From NCBI GenBank assembly GCA_032719365.1, contig CM064862.1, positions 942,501-1,006,500 on the forward strand: DNA of 64,000 nucleotides. Direction: 5' to 3'. Position numbers and translations under genes: made by a program. The notes beneath the pieces were generated by a model. The model saw nothing but the letters and a program-made list of their open reading frames with translations. It made no database searches and was not told the DNA's origin. The DNA is from Prinsepia uniflora (lineage: Eukaryota > Streptophyta > Magnoliopsida > Rosales > Rosaceae). This document shows, piece after piece, positions 46,117 through 57,909 of the stretch; position 1 is the first letter of the stretch; every line of letters starts with the position of its first letter.

Positions 46117-46887
46117 CTAGAATATCACAAGAAGCGAAAAGAGAGTGTAAATCAAGAAACAAGCATACGCTATCAACCCACGATGCTCGTCACCACCGTC
46201 AGCAAGCGCAACCATGAGCCCAGTGCAGGCCCTAGTGGCCCACAATACGAAGACGGCCGCGACAGCGATCCTAAAGGTCCCGCCTTGAGGTACGAAGAGG
46301 GAGGCAGCTGAGAAGATCACCACGGGTAGCATACAATAGCCGACCACGGACGTACACCTGTGTAAGTCGAGATTGCCGTTACGCCCAGCCAACATGTTGA
46401 AGACGATGTAGAGGAAGATAGAAGAGACGACAATCCATCCAAGGATGACTCCGAACTGAATTTTTCCCGCGAGGAGCTGGAAAAGGCAGAGGGACATGTA
46501 GAGGAGGATCGGACCGGAGAGGTCTGAGTCCTTGTGGACCGCGGGGTTGGACCGGAACGGGTTGAGGATGGACTTGGTCTTTCTCCAGATTTGGTCAGGG
46601 TGGATGCCGAGCTCGTCAAGGAGGGGCTCCTCGTCTTCGAAGTTGGGGGAACCGCCGGGTACGGTGGCGGAAGATCCGATCGGGCCGCCAAAGAAGGATG
46701 ATGAGGATGAGGAGGCGGCGGCGGAGCCGATGTCGAAGGACATGAAGGGTATGGAGGAGGTAGACGATCGGGGAGGTTGAAACGGAGCCGCGGCGACTCG
46801 GCGTTGCTGGATATTATTGGATCCGACGGCGCTAGGGTTTCCACCGGAAGGAAACACCACCGGAGGTACGGCGAACTCCTTCGTCAT
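46117..46887 (-). CDS. Yip1-domain integral membrane protein
   Basis: 256 codons in one exon. The N-terminal 110 residues are cytosolic-type, rich in Pro, Ser and Gly, with the tract MTKEFAVPPVVFPSGG and LLDELGIHPDQIW. A Yip1 domain with about five membrane segments follows (residues 125-256), including SGPILLYMSLCLFQLL, FNMLAGRNGNLDLHRC and GYCMLPVVIFSAASLF, and it ends in a short hydrophobic C-terminus. Yip1/YIPF proteins sit in ER and Golgi membranes, bind Rab GTPases and support vesicle traffic. DLSGP and GYCMLP are hallmarks of the Yip1p/YIPF5 class. It faces RCE1, with 367 bp between the two start codons. Confidence 0.92.
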   Translation of the reverse strand: MTKEFAVPPVVFPSGGNPSAVGSNNIQQRRVAAAPFQPPRSSTSSIPFMSFDIGSAAASSSSSSFFGGPIGSSATVPGGSPNFEDEEPLLDELGIHPDQIWRKTKSILNPFRSNPAVHKDSDLSGPILLYMSLCLFQLLAGKIQFGVILGWIVVSSIFLYIVFNMLAGRNGNLDLHRCTSVVGYCMLPVVIFSAASLFVPQGGTFRIAVAAVFVLWATRACTGLMVALADGGDEHRGLIAYACFLIYTLFSLLVIF

Positions 46888-47254
46888 TTTGAGATCGGGA
46901 GAGCTCTCGTGGCAATTTTGGTGGTGAGACCAATTAGGGTTTTCAAAATTGGGGGATCGAGAGACGAGCAGGAGACAAAGAAGTGGGCGAGTCTCTCAGT
47001 TGCACAGCAAGCGGTTTGTATTTGGGAGGGGACAAGGGTATTTCTGACTTTTAACGGTGAAGTTCGGCTCATTAGTGCTTCTCTTTGCCGCGCGGCATTG
47101 GTCAGGTGACGGCACTTTTGGATTTCAAATTACTCACTTGTCCTTAACGAAGGACAATGAGTGAAATTACGAAGTTGTCCCCCTTCACGCGCTCAAGTCA
47201 ACTGAAAAAACCAGAAAGCCCTCGAAAAATCAACTGTGAGTTTCTCAACTGAAG
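46888..47254. promoter_or_regulatory. Bidirectional promoter region between the Yip1 gene and RCE1
   Basis: The two ATGs are divergent and 367 bp apart, so both 5' UTRs and promoters must share this interval unless one extends into its neighbour. No clear TATA box was seen on either side, as is common for housekeeping genes. Confidence 0.6.
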
Positions 47255-50200
47255 ATGGAGGAGGACGGCACCGTTTCGAAGGTAGTGGCGGTGGTGGCCT
47301 GCGCCGCAATGGCGTTATTCTACGTTGCAATTCTCCATGCCCCGACATTAGTCCTCCGTCTTCCTCCTCCTCCTTCCTTCAAGAACTTCATGATCCGACG
47401 CTTCATATGCGCCGCTATTTCATCCGTGGTCTCCGTCGCCGTCTCTGCTCTCCTCCTTCCTGTAAGCTTGACTGCTCCCTGTTCAACTGACCCAGTATGG
47501 ATCTTCAAGTTAGATGATTGTTTTTGAACAATGGCAGCTCTGAGTATGCTACCCTGTAGTAGAATTTAGCATACAAGGACTTAGCTTAAGGTTTACGATT
47601 GGGCTTCTGAAATTAGTATCTTTTTTTTTTTCAGTATGATTTGAAAGAGATGAAATTTTTACTCTTCCTTGTTTGCTTACTTTTCTGTTTCTGGGTAAAG
47701 TTATAAGTAGAAAATTAGTAATTTTGTAATAGGACTTGATCATAATAACTTACTTTGTTACATTGTTGAATAATCCCAGATGAGGAGCAGAGAGGCTTCA
47801 CAAATATTAGGTGTATATGGCATCCGATCGGACCATCTTGTGAGTACTAACGTTATTATGCTTTGATAAATCTTGGTGGGTTCTAAATTTTGTTAATTTT
47901 ATCGAAAGGAAGCAGCCGTTCTACACTCTGGTATAATCTCGGATTTAAAGTCTTGGATGGTATGCAGATTGGGAAACGGTGAAATTATGCATTCTGAATT
48001 GCAATTTTATGTATGAAACAGTGGCAAGCTGTGGTTTTTCCTCTATCATTGACTGCTCTTATGTACACTGGATCATTAGTCCTCAAATCTCTACTTTTGA
48101 TGAGTTCGTTGAGGGAAGATATAAATTTTGAGGGAGGCCTTTCGCTCGGCTATATAAAAAATATCTTACAAGAGACTGCTTCATGTACGCATTCAGTAGC
48201 TTCCAATGTTTTGGTTTGGCGTAATTATGTTGTGGTTAGTTTCCTTGTAATCTTGTATGCTTTCATCTTGCTTTTTTAATGTAAAATTCTATCTCTGTCT
48301 CCTTCGTAACTGTAAGTATCATGTGATAAAGATATAGAATGTAGATTTACCTATCAGCTTGTAGCTCTTGGCCTCAGTTGGTTGAGAGATGGAGGTTTAG
48401 AAAATATATCTCATGTCATAAATCATTAATAGAATTTTTCAACAGGCTCCATTTACCGAAGAGTTGGTGTTTAGAGCATGCATGATACCATTACTTCTCT
48501 GTGGAGGATTCCAAAAGTGCACGGTCATATTGCTCTGCCCCATTTTCTTCAGCTTGTGTAAGTTAAACCAATGTCACTTCCTGGTGATATTACATGCCTC
48601 ACATTGGTTTCTGATGAAATTCAAGTTTGAGATTAAAAGCAAAGAAGCTTGCTTACATTTTTCTTTTCTATGTCATAGTAGTTGACTGAAGTGAGCAAGA
48701 AATTAGCCTTATAGTGTGCATGGTAACTTTTTGCAGCACATTTAAACCATCTAATGGAGGTCTACAAAAAGCAAAACTTTAACTTGATCAAAGCCTTGAT
48801 GGCTATAGGTATGCTCCACTTTTCTCTCCTTGCATTCGATGGACATAGAGATTTCAGCCTATAAATGGATAGCATTAGGCCGTTGAATTATAGAATCTCC
48901 TTCTCCCCATTTCATTAAGTAAACCTAACCTGTGGAATATTTAGTTCTGAAATTCGGCGAACCACTTACATATTGAAATTGTGTGGTTGTCAGCATGATG
49001 CTCACTTGGTCAAATGTGCATATGTCAGGTCTCCAGCTTGGCTATACAATGGTCTTTGGCTCATATGCCTCTTTTCTCTTCATTCAAACTGGTAGGTGAT
49101 TGTTGACTCTTTTCTATATTGGTATCATGTCTCTTGTCCTTCACAAAATAAGCGCATATGGGGAGCTTTTTCATTCCTCTTTTCCCAAGATAACTTTCCT
49201 TTGTTGTTTATTTGTGTTTTATTTATTCCTTGCAGGACATTTTCTTGCTCCTTTAGTTGCTCACGCATTTTGCAATTTTATGGGATTGCCTGTGCTCGTT
49301 TCACAGGGAAGAGGTATGCGAGTAATTTGCCTAGTAATGCATACCCAGTTACGAGAAAGATGCATGACTGCAAAATCCTAGAATAACTTCTAAAATTTAT
49401 ATGGTTCTGATTTTCTTTGTGGTTATTGTTGATTATGCTTAGAACTTTTGCTGGTGCTGTTACTTATCAACATGTTTAGATGCATAGAATATTTTTCTCC
49501 TCTCTCACATCACAAAACTTCTTAATGGAACTTAGTGATATGCAACTTGCACATAGATAATGAAGAGATTAGATAATTTTCATCATTCGATCTTTTAGTT
49601 ACAAACATGGAAATCCATGTGCGTAAATGGAGATGGGAAAGTCACCTAAGTGGTTGTAGAAAACAAGGATAAGATGAGCCATTCAAATCAAACGAAGAAA
49701 CAGGAAAGTTATAACTCTATTTTGTAAAATGGAGTCCTGCTCATGTAGATCTAGAGTCTGCTCTGTTCACACAGGTAAACGAAATCTTTTCCTTCCCATG
49801 AAAATTCTTAAAAGGACATTTTATTGCCCCCTTATGGCTGTGTTTCTGTTTTTTAACTTTGTTGTACTAGTTCAACTCTTGGACCTCATCTTTATTCCTA
49901 GAAACTTGTGCAAGTGCTATTGGTTATTAGCAAGTCTAGATCCATGGTATTGATTTCGTCCTTTTATGATCTCCTGCAAAATTTTGGGTATCTTCACTGT
50001 GCACCTAATAACGAAGAGATAATTCTCCTTTGGTCGATCTTTTCGTTACCAACATGGACAGCCATGTGTGTAAATAGAGACAAGCAGGACACTGAAACGT
50101 TTATAGGAAACAAGAATAAATTGAACAAGTCAATTGAAGAAGTTGGGAACTTATAACACAAATTTGGGAATGGTGTCCTGCTCACCGTAGGATAGGAGAT

Positions 50201-50569
50201 AAAGCAGGATGCCCATTGAAGTCACACACAATGGGCAGACTTAAGCCAAATCCTAAAGTCCTGAACCTCATTATTCACCTAAAGGACCTCAAAATTTTGT
50301 AATCCTTTGTTTTCCTTTTATGGTTGCATTTTTCTAACTTTATTATATAAGTTGTTTTCTTCTTATGGTTGCATTTTTCTAACTTTATTATATAAGTTCT
50401 TGAACCTCATCTTTATCTTCATTATTTTGTCCCAGGGATAATAAGTATAGCAGCTGTAGCTGGAATTGTGGGTTTCATGTGGCTTCTTTTTCCCATGACG
50501 CTCTCAGATTTATACAACGATAGAACAGATAATTGCAGATGTTGGCAAGGTTATTGTTCTGGACACTGA
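47255..50569 (+). CDS. RCE1: CAAX prenyl protease 2 (RCE1/FACE2)
   Basis: Eight exons join in phase into 312 residues: 47255-47461, 47780-47839, 48022-48234, 48446-48557, 48737-48808, 49029-49091, 49236-49313 and 50436-50569. The catalytic set of the ABI/CPBP family is complete: EE at 165-166 with R170 (APFTEELVFR), H199 (SHLNHLME) and H252/N256 (HAFCN). Several membrane segments are present, beginning at residue 9. RCE1 is an ER membrane protease that removes the last three residues from prenylated CaaX proteins such as Rab-like, ROP and gamma-subunit proteins. The length matches the Arabidopsis protein (311). Intron 7 is 1.1 kb and holds internal duplications. The C-terminus is unusually Cys-rich (NCRCWQGYCSGH). 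Confidence 0.94.
49440..50430. repeat. Divergent direct duplication inside RCE1 intron 7
   Basis: Segments near 49550-49745 and 49995-50185 share ordered blocks (AACATGG...CCATGTG, GGAAACAAG, GTCCTGCTCA). A 45-bp tandem duplicate (units starting 50318 and 50363, TTATGGTTGCATTTTTCTAA) has a third relative near 49830-49900. Intron growth by local duplication is the simplest reading. Confidence 0.6.
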
Positions 50570-51455
50570 GCCTTCAGAATAAAGAGGTTTGTTCAATGCT
50601 ATATTCTTTGTAGCATTATTTGGCATGAAATGAACATTGTTTCTTCAGCTAACAAGAAAAAAACTTAAACAGCTGGTTAGGCCAGGAGAAAGATAGATGA
50701 TTACCTAACTGCGATACTACTCGTTTTGTAAAATACAACAAGACTATGCTTGATTGCTTACTACACTGTAAACAATTTTTCAGCTATTCTCAGCAAAAGA
50801 TTTTTACTTTCTGAAGATCGTAATGCACCCTAGTCTTTCTCTATTTGATTACTCTTCCTTGGTTATGCTTCTATTCAACCGTGTTCATTGCCACAGAAAT
50901 GATGAGTTGATCTACATTGAAATTTACTATCTTGTTTCCTTGTCTATGCTGGTGATTAGTCCTTATAAGCATGAAGCATCAACGTTTGCTTGTTTACAAG
51001 GCAAACTTTATATCCCATAGGTACAAAATTGTAAATTTTGAATAGTACTCACAATGAGGAATGTAAGAAGCCGAGTTGGTAAATATGGGAAGAAAAAAAG
51101 GTCGAATTTTTAAAAAACCTCTTCTTTTCTGTATATTTTTCAATGATATGAAATTTCTATATAAGAACATTCGTTGTTACATTTTGAGATTTTGTGTTCG
51201 ATTTGTATCAAAGCAGAAAAATGAAACAGGAGAATATATGGCTAGGCAACTCAGAACTCAAAATATGATTGGAGGTTAGATGGATATTATGTATCATTAT
51301 CGTGGCATGTTCCATTAACAATGTACAATGTTGAAGTTTAAACCAACCAACCTATTATAAGTACTTTGAGGGTCTAATCGTGTGGGTTTAATCGCGTGAG
51401 TTTCCACTCGTTCATATTCCAATTGTTCATGTTATTACGTCCTTATAGAAGTGTA
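50570..51455. other. RCE1 downstream region
   Basis: RCE1 3' UTR and unassigned sequence. Open frames at 50823-51020 and 51076-51279 show no family resemblance. Confidence 0.5.
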
Positions 51456-51460
51456 ATTGG

Positions 51461-51632
51461 TTTTTTTTTGGTACGTAAATTATATTAACTAAAGAGAAGT
51501 AAATTTCCGGAGTCAAATCTGAAGTAGAAACACATAAAGGAAAGAACCTCTGAAAAGGCCGCCAAAAGGAGACAAAACAACCAGTCACTAGCTAGCACAA
51601 ACTACAAATCAACATTTCAATTCCTTAGAAGA
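51461..51632 (-). mobile_element. Short LINE 3'-end fragment
   Basis: Starts with a poly-T run, then AAATTATATTAA, and ends with ACATTTCAATTCCTTAGAAG, parallel in order and spacing to the LINE at 31231-31606 (AACATTCCAATTCCTTGCAG). It is the 3' end of the same or a related LINE family on the minus strand. No target duplication resolved. Confidence 0.55.
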
Positions 51633-51639
51633 AGCATAT

Positions 51640-53095
51640 TTGTAGAAATATGGGGAAAAGTGAGAGAGGAGAGACGGCTATAAATTATATTAATAATTGA
51701 AAAAATAATAACATGGATAGACGTACACAATGGGAAAAATTGTTTTTCGATGTAATTGATTTTGAATCTTATTAATTCAAGACAACGAGCTCATTTTGTG
51801 ACAAACCCATTACCCCAAATGTGAAAATAGACATCATTCATATTTTCTACAAATTATAATTTGATACGTGCGAAAATACCTCAACAAAACATTTTTTTTA
51901 CGTAATTGAAATTATATTAAATTGTGATTGATATTACCACTAATTTCAGAAGAATAAATAAAATAATTTTTTATCCCAATTTTATATTTGTCATGAATTT
52001 TGGGTTTGAATTTTTGCTTGGTCCTGATGGAGATTTGGAGTCATGATGCCCTATTGCTCTTTTCAAGCTTCACATGATCAAATTGATTTTGGTGAGTTGG
52101 TCATTGGATTTGAGGTTTGATAAGACATTCTTTATGTTTCTCTAGACAGATAGATAGATTTGTATGTGTGTGATGGTCAACTTAAAAAAGCCAAAGAGAT
52201 TAATGAATTTTTTCTTCATAAAATAATAAATAAAAAATAATTTTTTTTTCAAATATCACGAATTTTTTCCATACTTCAAAAATCAATTTAATTTTTGCTC
52301 AGGTTTAATTCTAATTACAAAATATTCTTATGAAATTTTAAAATCCTATTAGTTAAACACTAGAAAATTAGTCATTTATAACATAATTCTTCATTTTTTT
52401 TTATGAAAACTCATATTGACTTTGTATGCTGAATCTTTGTATGACGTTGCCTCTGTTTGTGATTAGATCCTCCTGTCATCTCCCTTACCCTATGGTCATA
52501 GAATCTCAATGAAAACTCAAAAGCTTGAAGCTTATTTTCAAACAAAAAAAATATACATTTTTTTTTCCTTTCAAATATGAATCCATCCATCCTAAAACAA
52601 AGAAACATCGGAGTTATTTGGTTCACGTTTTGCATGAAATCCATATAATTTCCATTGCCATCAATTTAGTAAACATCTTTGAATCTCACACATCACGAAT
52701 TATTTATACATTTTAAAAAATAAAATATCTAGTAAGTATATTTAAATCGATATAATTTTAACTTTAAATTGATGCTACAAATTTGCTTAGTTACAAAGGT
52801 GGACACTGATATTTACTATTTTCTTTTGGTAAAATTTTGGATTATGAGATTCATAAGACTGATTTGCATGATCTGAAATGGGGCAAGAGCGCTCATTCCA
52901 AGTCGGATATTCAGTTGAAGCAGTTTGAAAGAAAGGCAGTCACAAGAATTCAAAATTCGCAAACATATTTAGGACACATGGTGATAGGTACCAAAGACAA
53001 AAAAAAAAAAAAAAGACTAGAATAATCTCAATATTTAGGATATTATATTAATATTTTTTTCAACAGATAACAGAAATATATAATAATTTCTAAAT
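51640..53095. other. Gene-free AT-rich stretch
   Basis: Homopolymer runs and short open frames only; no family support for any. Confidence 0.5.
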
Positions 53096-53098
53096 AAA

Positions 53099-53121
53099 CC
53101 CCCCCCCCCCCCCCCCCCCCC
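53099..53121. repeat. Homopolymer run of 23 C
   Basis: Uninterrupted cytosines in an AT-rich neighbourhood, about 210 bp beyond the stop codon of the LITTLE ZIPPER gene. Such runs are prone to length error in sequencing. Confidence 0.9.
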
Positions 53122-53333
53122 AAAATAGAAAGTACTGATAATATATGGACAAAGCAGGAGAAGAAGCAGAAGCAAGAACTTCCAAGTCTTCAACTTCTAC
53201 TTGTCCTATGTGACTCCCTATGGACTAATATTACATAGGCAAAATATTTGAAGAAAAGAAGAGGAGCTAAATTTCTATTGGCTGGCTGGCTAGTGGGGTC
53301 CTCATAATGTATCTTGCTGATTGATGATCATGT

Positions 53334-53576
53334 TCAGTTGGTGGAACTGGAAGGGTTGTTTTGGGCTGAGGTGGAGGTGAGGTTGAGATCAGGTACAGTG
53401 TTCTTTGATGCACCTGCATTTGCTGATGATGTGTTTGTTTTGGAGAGCTTCTGCTTGATCTCAGAAAGCAAGGCTTGATTCTCTTGGTTCAGAAGCTGGG
53501 CTTTCTTCCTCAGCCTCTCATTCTCCTTCATTATGTAGCAGTTTTGCAAGTACAGCTTTGAGTTCAGTCTTTCCAT
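53334..53576 (-). CDS. ZPR: LITTLE ZIPPER protein (ZPR3/ZPR4-like)
   Basis: 80 codons. Residues 1-46 carry the ZPR signature MERLNSKLYLQNCYIMKENE and the leucine heptads LRKKAQLLNQENQALLSEIK, without a basic DNA-binding region; a Ser/Asn/Thr-rich tail follows. LITTLE ZIPPERs dimerise with HD-ZIP III factors (REV, PHB and relatives) through the zipper and block their DNA binding, in a feedback loop that controls leaf polarity and the shoot meristem. The acceptor TTCAG at 53586-53588 lies nine bases before the ATG, so the coding part starts just after a leader intron whose donor is near 54229. Length is slightly above the Arabidopsis ZPR3/4 proteins. Confidence 0.93.
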   Translation of the reverse strand: MERLNSKLYLQNCYIMKENERLRKKAQLLNQENQALLSEIKQKLSKTNTSSANAGASKNTVPDLNLTSTSAQNNPSSSTN

Positions 53577-53585
53577 TTCTGATTC

Positions 53586-54229
53586 CTGAAAATGAAGAAA
53601 AAAAAAGCATCTCAGATAATAATAATAATAAAATATTATTCTCTATTGTCATATGGAGACAACAACATTATACTATAAAAAATAAAATAAAAATTAGTGA
53701 ATTTTATACAGGAATTAAAGAAATGTTACCCAGAAACAGGGAGTTAACAGGGGAAAACAGAGGAGGTGGTGATAAGACTGAAGAGCAATTTAGTAGCAAA
53801 TTTATATAGAAAATGCAGGTAAAGGGAAAGAGGGGGAGGAAGGAATCATAAGTAGTTTAGAACTACACTCAAACAAAGTGAAAAAAAGAAGAAAATTTTA
53901 ATCTTTTTCGGTTTGTTCTTTCGGCTTAACGTATATGAAAGAAAAGGATCAGAAATCAGACTTAAAATCGTTTGCACATTGAAGAGATGGTTTGATCAAA
54001 AGATTCAAATAAGAGAAAGCAGGTAAAAACGAATGTGAACCCAATCCATAGGCATTTGGAAACAGACCCATGTGAAAAGGAGCAATTTTGAAACAAACCC
54101 AAATGAAAAGGAGCGATTTTGAATCAAACCCAAATGAAAATAAACAATTTTGAAACAAACCCATATGAGAATAAGCAAGAAGATTAATGGGTTTGATTTT
54201 TTTAATAAGGAGAATGGATAAAGATGTCA
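53586..54229 (-). other. Leader intron of the LITTLE ZIPPER gene
   Basis: On the minus strand CTCTAAAAG|GTGACATC (54229) and CATTTTCAG|GAATCAG (53586) bound a 644-bp intron in the 5' UTR. It contains a 31-bp tandem repeat of four units (54061-54180, core CAAACCCAAATGAAAA). Confidence 0.6.
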
Positions 54230-54349
54230 CCTTTTAGAGAGAGAGAGAAAGAGAGACTTGAGGCAGAGGAAGCAATCTGGTTATGTTGCAATGGAAAAGG
54301 AAGAGCCTTGTTGTGGTGAAGAGAGGTGAGGGACAAAGGGAACAAAAGG

Positions 54350-54365
54350 GCCTTAATTTATAGAC
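54350..54365 (-). promoter_or_regulatory. TATA box of the LITTLE ZIPPER gene
   Basis: The minus strand reads GGGGTCTATAAATTAAGG about 125 bp upstream of the leader donor site. A GA-rich tract (54236-54260) lies in the leader exon. Confidence 0.55.
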
Positions 54366-54479
54366 CCCAAAACTACAAAGCTAGCTTGCTTGTTGAGAGA
54401 AAGAGAGAGAGAGAAGGGGGAGGGGCAAAGGAGGGACATTGCGCTTTGTCTGTCTGACACAACAATCGTGCATGAGGAA

Positions 54480-57400
54480 GCATGGAAGGCGGCCGGTTAG
54501 GAGCCTAAAAGATTTTTAGTGTTTCGGGTTTTTGTATGATGAATCCATGGCGTCATGTGTATGATGATGGTTTTTGGGGTTTGAACTTTGAAACCCCCAT
54601 CTATGGCCTAAGGGGGGTATTTTCGTCACTCAACCATGCATTATGGGACTTATGGCTAGGGCTTGTAAAATGATGGTGAGCCTAGGCCGTCCCAAGATTC
54701 GCAATGATGGTTTGGATTGGCTTCTAAACCATCATCACCCTCTTTCTTCCATCAATTACTCTTTTGTTTTTATTTATGCTTCTATTTTTGTCCCTCTTTT
54801 CAATTTCATAATTTTCTTTTTCTTTTGTGTTGGGAACTGTTGGAAATCTCTAATCATTATTCCACATAATCAATTTCATGCCATTATGGACTTCTTTTCC
54901 CTTCCCCCCTCCGATTCAAACTGGCGGTTTAATGCATTGGATTGCATTTTCTTGTCATTTTTGCCAAGAAACCTAATGTCTCATATGTGCTGTAATCTTT
55001 TGGGTCATATCAAAGATTTCTCCATCTTCATGAGAACAAATTAGGTTTGCACCGATTCTTATTCCAATCTCAATCGTTTTGCATGATTATGTGTCTAGAA
55101 AAATGTAAATATTTATATATTACGGATATATTTTTTTTTTCTATACACGTGTTATTCCAAGTGATTCTGATTTGTATTCCAAATATTTATAGAATTGTAA
55201 CTGTTTTACAACATAAATTTTTCCAAATCTTATTGATTTATGACACAAAATTTCTTCATTTTTTAGAAACTTTAACGATACTAGCGATAAAAAACAATAT
55301 TATCCATGAAAACGTATAATTGTTTTCGATGGAAGTTAATTTGAATTATATTTATTTACGATTGTCATTTACTCCAAATGTGAATCTCTCTTAAAATCAC
55401 GATGGTGATTCAGTGGGTAAATTTATCTAACGGAATTGCGTATCACGATTTAGATTTTAAATGTTATTAAAAAAACTAATTTCTACAATATCAAATAACG
55501 ACGTCATTAAACCGATGCAACCACCCAATCATAAACTGCTAAAAATAAGGAGTTCCAACAAAAAGAATAAAAGGGCAGTATGCCTTAATGAAGCCCTATG
55601 GATCCTTGATTGAGCCCCTCCCTAACCTAGCTAGACATGTAAATAACCATTTTACCCTTGAGAGATAACTTGCAGGATTTGCACCCCCCCATCCATCAAT
55701 TGTGTTTTGTTTTTACGTTATTACAACCATAATAATTAGCCCCAAGCTACTATCATAAGTACAAAGCAGGTTTTTTTTTGCCAAATTTAGGGGCTGAGGG
55801 CTTCAAAGTTGAAATCTTGGGGATGAATTGAGTGTCTTAACGTGAAACATCATGCCTTTGGCAGGTGGTTTTTTGGGAGGGTCCATCATTCAGAGGTAAA
55901 TTCGTCACAATTTTGGGTGTTCCTCGTGGAGCTCGTTCACTTCGCTCGTTATTTCGGCCTATGCTCACCGCAAATTTAATTATGAGGGGTTTCTTTTTCA
56001 TGGGCTGGCAATGCTTGCAATTACCATGCTGACCTCGACGGTTTTCTTCTTCTTTTTGTTTTCTTTTTCATAAAGCCGGATTAAATGGTAAGCCCTATAA
56101 ACAAATTTTAGAAGAGGAACAACCAAACCAAGAAGAAATCACATAAACTCAGGAACAGATCGCTCTACGAACAAAAACAACAATAACATTAGCTACCCCC
56201 CGGGCACAAACCGCCTAGGCGCCTATAAGTCAGGCATGTTCCATGCTTTTGCAAGCAAATAATTAGTTACATTTCCCTTAAATTCAACCTACACAACCTC
56301 ATCTTGATCATAATCAAATTAATGAGCCTCGACGGGGTGCTACGAAAATTGGAAAAAACCCGGTTATTACGTTCCCTCCAAGCACAATAAACGATAACTA
56401 CGAGAGCTTTCTTCCTTTCATTTTCTTTTCTTTTACAGCTTCATGTTATCCGCATAAATTTACATTTTTTTTCCTTTTTTTTTATAAAATGACGTCAAAA
56501 TAAATGATTTATTAATTTTAAGTTAAATAGGGATATTTCTTATAAATTAAGAGAATATTTGTCTCCCTCCTACATTCCACCAGTATATTGGGCCTTAAAC
56601 CATCTATTAGACTCACCATTTTTTATAACTACGGGAGAAGTTTCTAATATTTTTTATTTTCTTTATGAGGCTCTTATCATTACAAGACGAATTAACTTTA
56701 TATCTCAAAAATATATAAAACTTAGAACTAAACATGAATCGGCAATAATAAAGGCACTAATAGGGCAACCACGACATGTTAGTCAAGTGATTAGGGCATT
56801 CCTAAATTCGGTATGCACCCAACTTGTCGTGGATTCAGCTCCCTCTGGATTATATCCTGATTGTGTCTATATATGCATTGCAAACACATGTGTACATCTT
56901 TTCGACCCCAACTTCGATTAGTTCTTAATTGTCAACTTTGAAATACTACTGAAAAAAAAAACTAACATCTCAATACTATTTAGGCAATAAATAAATTCTA
57001 AAAAAAATCAATGCAATAAATAATCAGAAATTTAAAAACTAAAGATCCAAACAAAATTATCAACTACTAAATCGGCACTATCATAGCAATACAAAAGCTC
57101 TAAGACCAATACGTATGTCTAAAAAAAGGGAGACATGTGCACTAAAAAGGAAGGAAGACTCGTGCTAATCTGAAAAAAAATATGGAGATAAAACAAGAAA
57201 CAACTTCCATATTGAGTAAAACTTGATGACTTATCTTGAATTGATAATAAAAATATATATAATTTATAAGAAATCTTGAAAAAAGAAGAAATGGAGAAAG
57301 ATATAGATAAAAAATTACATAAGAAAAAATGAAGAAAAAAAAAGAAGATATTTTAATACTTCGAACTTTTTTTTTATTCAAAAAAATGGGTCATTGATAA

Positions 57401-57500
57401 GAAGTAAGGAGAAATATACTAATTGAATGCACCATAAGCGGTCTCATCATAAAACTCAGCTAGCTGGAGAGAAATCTGATGAAAAAAAAAGGTACCCCAA
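54480..57500. other. Gene-free stretch
   Basis: AT-rich. Open frames at 54643-55044 and 56559-56921 have no recognisable domains, and their composition looks like translated non-coding DNA. Sequence near 56090-56400 has the look of an old LINE or copia fragment but could not be assigned. Confidence 0.45.
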
Positions 57501-57524
57501 ACAAAAACCAAGATAAAACAACAA

Positions 57525-57905
57525 TCATCCATCAATATCCCTAACTAACAGTGGTGTCAACCAAGGGGGAAAGATAGGACCCCAACCTGTTCGTTCTACG
57601 TGTCTTCCTCCTCTCCAGCGCAACATGGTGGGCAACAAGCCAAGTTCGCAGTTCGGGGCACAAGCTAGAGACTCGAGAGGAATATGGGTCGCCTCCATTA
57701 AGGATTGAAACTTATGAGCTAACAACTCCACCGATGTCCAAATATGTTGAGCCGATTTGATCATACTACCTGTCTCTGCACAATTTGTCTCCACAACCAC
57801 ATTCTATAACACTAGCCACTGTACTTGTAGCAGATCCCGGAGGATTGCCTCAACCTCAGTGGCAAAATACTTGAACTTCATATAACAAAAACAACCAAAT
57901 TTCGA
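57525..57905 (-). pseudogene. Non-LTR retrotransposon RNase H-like (RVT_3) remnant
   Basis: The minus strand reads an RNase H-like tract (YFATEVEAILRDLLQ), a stop, then VVETNCAETGSMIKSAQ and ELLAHKFQSLMEATHIP, and ends GPIFPPWLTPLLVRDIDG, the usual closing sequence of plant LINE-encoded RNase H. An in-frame stop near 57805 and missing catalytic residues (Asn in place of Asp in ETNC) show it is dead. Confidence 0.6.
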
Positions 57906-57909
57906 TACT

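Noticed and set aside
46317..46844. Second minus frame inside the Yip1 gene, rich in Ser and Pro
   Set aside because: Out-of-frame shadow of the Yip1 coding sequence.
48366..48400. tRNA/SINE head in RCE1 intron 3 (GGCCTCAGTTGGTTGAG)
   Set aside because: Only an A-box-like string; no B box, tail or target duplication.
54643..55044. Plus-strand frame of 133 codons
   Set aside because: Reads as translated T-rich non-coding DNA with no family resemblance.
56559..56921. Plus-strand frame of 120 codons
   Set aside because: No domain, unlikely composition and no promoter or conservation signal; regarded as chance.
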